Positions 23,572-25,076 of a DNA stretch of 25,076 nucleotides are shown one piece after another (the first letter of the stretch is position 1; each line of letters starts with the position of its first letter). Below the pieces are notes generated by a model that did not search any database, was not told the DNA's origin, and saw nothing but the letters and a program-made list of their open reading frames with translations. Source of the stretch: a virus. A program made the translations under genes and the position numbers. The stretch covers positions 1 through 25,076 of the IMG/VR virus record IMGVR_UViG_3300017710_000048. One strand, 5' to 3'.

Positions 23572-24098
23572 TAAGCAAACTCCTTAAATAATTTAAGAGC
23601 ATCTTCAAAAGCCATAAAATTTAAACACTTTGCCTTCGGGTGGTTTTCATTAAGAAAAGATTTGAAGCCTTCTTCTTTATAACCTTTAGGTTTTTTGTAG
23701 GCGAAAACTTCTTTATCTTCTTGGCATAAAAACTTAGCTTTTAAATCTTTTTTAAGAACCTTTCTATCAAGCCAATCATATAAAGCATCTTGACAAACAT
23801 GTTCTAAGTCCATTTCAATTTCAAAAGATTTCTCTTCTCCATTACTCATATACTTATGAGTTTTCTTTCCATAAGTTTTAATACACCATTCATTAGCTAA
23901 TGCTAAAAAATTTCTTGTTGGGTGGAAATCTAACATTTCGGGATAAGTGTCTTGTCTATCACTTCCACCATGTCCCTCGTTTGAAACCTCAATAGCTTTT
24001 TTACCATTGATATATACTGTTGCATTATAACAAGGAGTTTCTTCTGAACCTCTTGCATAGTGTGAGATATTTTTTACCTCTAGTTTAGAAATCTGCAT
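23571..24098 (-). CDS. Phage hypothetical protein (175 residues)
   Basis: ATG 24098 follows AAAGGAAA at a suitable distance. A longer reading from 24128 adds ten residues without a better site. The product begins MQISKLEVKNISHYARGSEE, then YNATVYINGKKAIEVSNEG. This is a beta-rich N-terminus that looks like a small fold with GGSDRQDTYPEM. A helical, Lys/Glu-rich second half follows (LEHVCQDALYDWLDRKVLKK). No catalytic signature was recognised. It begins downstream of a hairpin that separates it from the operon's first three genes. Function unknown. Confidence 0.5.
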   Translation of the reverse strand: MQISKLEVKNISHYARGSEETPCYNATVYINGKKAIEVSNEGHGGSDRQDTYPEMLDFHPTRNFLALANEWCIKTYGKKTHKYMSNGEEKSFEIEMDLEHVCQDALYDWLDRKVLKKDLKAKFLCQEDKEVFAYKKPKGYKEEGFKSFLNENHPKAKCLNFMAFEDALKLFKEFA

Positions 24099-24137
24099 GT
24101 CTTTTCCTTTCGTTGGTTGTTGTTGCAATTTTCAAGA

Positions 24138-24163
24138 TAAGACACGAATAAACCCGTGTCTTA
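24138..24163 (-). terminator. Hairpin within the early operon (possible partial terminator)
   Basis: TAAGACACG (24138-24146) pairs perfectly with CGTGTCTTA (24155-24163), nine base pairs with an 8-base loop. It lies in the 74-base gap between the 46-residue and 175-residue genes. On the minus strand the following bases are TCTTGAAAATTG, a poor T-run, so it may be an attenuator, processing site or protective stem rather than a full terminator. Confidence 0.4.
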
Positions 24164-24172
24164 CTTTGATAA

Positions 24173-24313
24173 TTACTTTTTAAAACTGTTCAGTACTCCT
24201 CTAAAACCACCACTTTTCTTTCCAATTATCAAACCACTTCTGTGGCTTGATGTTGGATTATGTTTTCTTTTGTGTTGGTTAGACCTTTGTTTTGCTTTGT
24301 GCATCTTTTTCAT
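24173..24313 (-). CDS. Small very basic protein (46 residues)
   Basis: A short frame begins at ATG 24313, sharing a base with the preceding stop (TAATG), and ends at TAA 24173. The product starts MKKMHKAKQRSNQHKRKHNP and continues with SGLIIGKKSGGFRGVLNSFK. It is extremely rich in Lys, Arg and His with few acidic residues, as expected for a nucleic-acid or ribosome-binding peptide. No family is recognised. The overlap supports translation. Confidence 0.45.
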   Translation of the reverse strand: MKKMHKAKQRSNQHKRKHNPTSSHRSGLIIGKKSGGFRGVLNSFKK

Positions 24314-24720
24314 TATGCGTTTCCTTCTGTGTTTTTTAATGCTTCTCCAATATCAAAAGGCATGATAGTAAAACCTCTGTCGTTTTCTGATATTGCTACT
24401 TTACCTTTAAAAGTAATTCTGCTCTTCACATCTTCTAATGAAGTTTTATGCTCAATACTTTCGCCTTCTGCATTTGTACCTAAGATTAACCCTTTGCCCA
24501 TTAAAGATATTATTCTCCCATCATCACATTTAATAGTGAAAGAATAGTTACTGTCTTTTAATAAACCTTCTTCATCAATGTAAATAGTATCTTCATTCTT
24601 GAATGGATAAACACATTCAAATGCTCTACATTCTAAAATTTGATAAATACTTTTGTAATCTCCATCATAACTAATGACACGGATTATTTCTTCTTTTGGA
24701 TTAATTAATATAGCTTTCAT
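24313..24720 (-). CDS. DUF3846-like protein
   Basis: The 135-residue product fits the DUF3846 pattern. It begins MKAILINPKEEIIRVISYDG with a DYKSIYQILECRAFECV block, then YIDEEGLLKD and GKGLILGTNAEGES. DUF3846 proteins are small, beta-rich and found in phages, plasmids and bacteria, with no established function. ATG 24720 has GAAAGGAAAGTT immediately upstream. Its start lies inside the end of a small preceding gene. Placement in the leftward early operon suggests an early function, not structural. Confidence 0.65.
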   Translation of the reverse strand: MKAILINPKEEIIRVISYDGDYKSIYQILECRAFECVYPFKNEDTIYIDEEGLLKDSNYSFTIKCDDGRIISLMGKGLILGTNAEGESIEHKTSLEDVKSRITFKGKVAISENDRGFTIMPFDIGEALKNTEGNA

Positions 24721-24850
24721 AACTTTCCTTTCTATAATTATATTGAACGTATTCTTTTGTTTCTTGTTGCTCTTCTCTTATTGCCTCTAAGAAGTATAAA
24801 CCACCTAAGAACCAATTTTGATCTTTATTTTGGATCACTTGTTCTTTCAT
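24701..24850 (-). CDS. Small first protein of the early operon (49 residues)
   Basis: A frame begins at ATG 24850, preceded by a GGGG run seven bases upstream, and ends at TAA 24701, overlapping the DUF3846-like start by 20 bases. The product begins MKEQVIQNKDQNWFLGGLYF and continues LEAIREEQQETKEYVQ, then a basic YNYRKESYESYIN. It is helical and charged. No family is recognised. It lies directly behind a candidate promoter, so it would be the first product of the operon. The longer overlap with its neighbour makes the call less certain. Confidence 0.4.
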   Translation of the reverse strand: MKEQVIQNKDQNWFLGGLYFLEAIREEQQETKEYVQYNYRKESYESYIN

Positions 24851-24856
24851 TTTTTT

Positions 24857-24908
24857 CCCCTATAATAAATTATATAATTGTTATCCCACATTATCCCATA
24901 GGGGTCAA
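24857..24908 (-). promoter_or_regulatory. Leftward promoter and candidate operator in a divergent intergenic region
   Basis: On the minus strand TTGACC (24903-24908) is followed after 17 bases by GATAAC (24880-24885), a good -35 and a fair -10. TTATCCCA occurs twice, ten bases apart (24881-24888, 24891-24898), and CCCCTAT/ATAGGGG (24857-24863, 24898-24904) forms an inverted repeat spanning the promoter. The neat spacing suggests a bound regulator. Confidence 0.5.
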
Positions 24909-24915
24909 GTAATAA

Positions 24916-25076
24916 ATGACAGAAAAAAACTTTTTTTTATCAATCAAAAATCAATTACCCAAAGGTAAGTTTGTCCAAAAGATTGAGAATAAATTTAATT
25001 CGGGGTTCACAGATGTAATAATTATCAACGAAAAATATCCCTTGTTTATTGAATTAAAAGCACCATCAAAAGGAAA
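24916..25076 (+). CDS. VRR-NUC-like nuclease, N-terminal part (cut by window edge)
   Basis: A frame starts at ATG 24916 and remains open to the window end. The visible 53 residues include FVQKIENKFNSGFTDVIII and PLFIELKAPSKG. A GxxD strand (D33), then E46-x-K48 followed by AP is the core of VRR-NUC-type PD-(D/E)XK nucleases, found in phages and in FAN1-like enzymes. It would be transcribed divergently from the early operon. The family call is fairly good, but the C-terminal half is not visible. Confidence 0.6.
   Translation, partial: MTEKNFFLSIKNQLPKGKFVQKIENKFNSGFTDVIIINEKYPLFIELKAPSKG

Noticed and set aside
1-25076. tRNA genes, CRISPR arrays, insertion sequences or attachment sites
   Set aside because: Reading both strands I found no cloverleaf, no regularly spaced repeat-spacer series, no transposase or integrase and no repeat pair long enough to be convincing. 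Weak sites could be missed without computation.

Overview
This window looks like part of an AT-rich, lytic-type tailed-phage genome, probably from a marine podovirus-like phage infecting an AT-rich alphaproteobacterium such as a SAR11- or SAR116-type host. The phage call rests on clustered ejection-type virion proteins, an M15 endolysin, a terminase small subunit, a complete replication operon, and almost gapless packing with ATGA and TAATG overlaps. The marine and host call is inference from composition (roughly 35-40% GC by eye) and from recognising several protein families common in uncultured marine phages. No integrase, repressor, tRNA, RNA polymerase, portal, capsid or large terminase gene is visible. 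The missing structural genes presumably lie left of base 1.

Region 1 (1-9950, rightward) is the late module. It holds the tail end of an unidentified protein, a glycine-zipper protein with a conserved phage C-terminus, a Gln/Gly-rich protein, a charged coiled-coil protein, a 1584-residue internal virion protein, an M15-type endolysin and two small conserved hypotheticals. Region 2 (20456 down to 10044, leftward) is the replication operon. In transcription order it encodes an RHH protein, a ParB-fold protein, an acidic small protein, an SNF2-type helicase, a zinc-ribbon protein, a PD-(D/E)XK nuclease, an RHH-like small protein, a 189-residue protein, a putative ssDNA-binding protein, an intrinsic terminator, an archaeo-eukaryotic-type primase, a UvrD-type SF1 helicase, a DUF6378-like protein and a family A DNA polymerase. 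The late and replication modules converge at about 9.95-10.04 kb, where a terminator hairpin sits.

Region 3 (20457-21246) is a 295-base non-coding segment with AT-rich DNA and a dense set of direct and inverted repeats, then an isolated rightward terminase small-subunit gene. Region 4 (24850 down to 21302, leftward) is an early accessory operon of small unknown genes that ends in a C5-cytosine methyltransferase. That gene contains a long second reading frame with its own ribosome binding site. At the right edge a divergent promoter region separates this operon from a rightward, truncated VRR-NUC-like nuclease gene.

The genes suggest self-sufficient replication. The primase, two helicases, polymerase, presumed ssDNA-binding protein and recombination nucleases form a set without a DnaB- or T7-gp4-type hexameric helicase. 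The most interesting features are the dual-coded methyltransferase locus, the SSB-like C-terminal tips shared by the primase and the putative ssDNA-binding protein, the repeat cluster between the replication operon and terS, and the polymerase with Leu at the position equivalent to E. coli Pol I Phe762.
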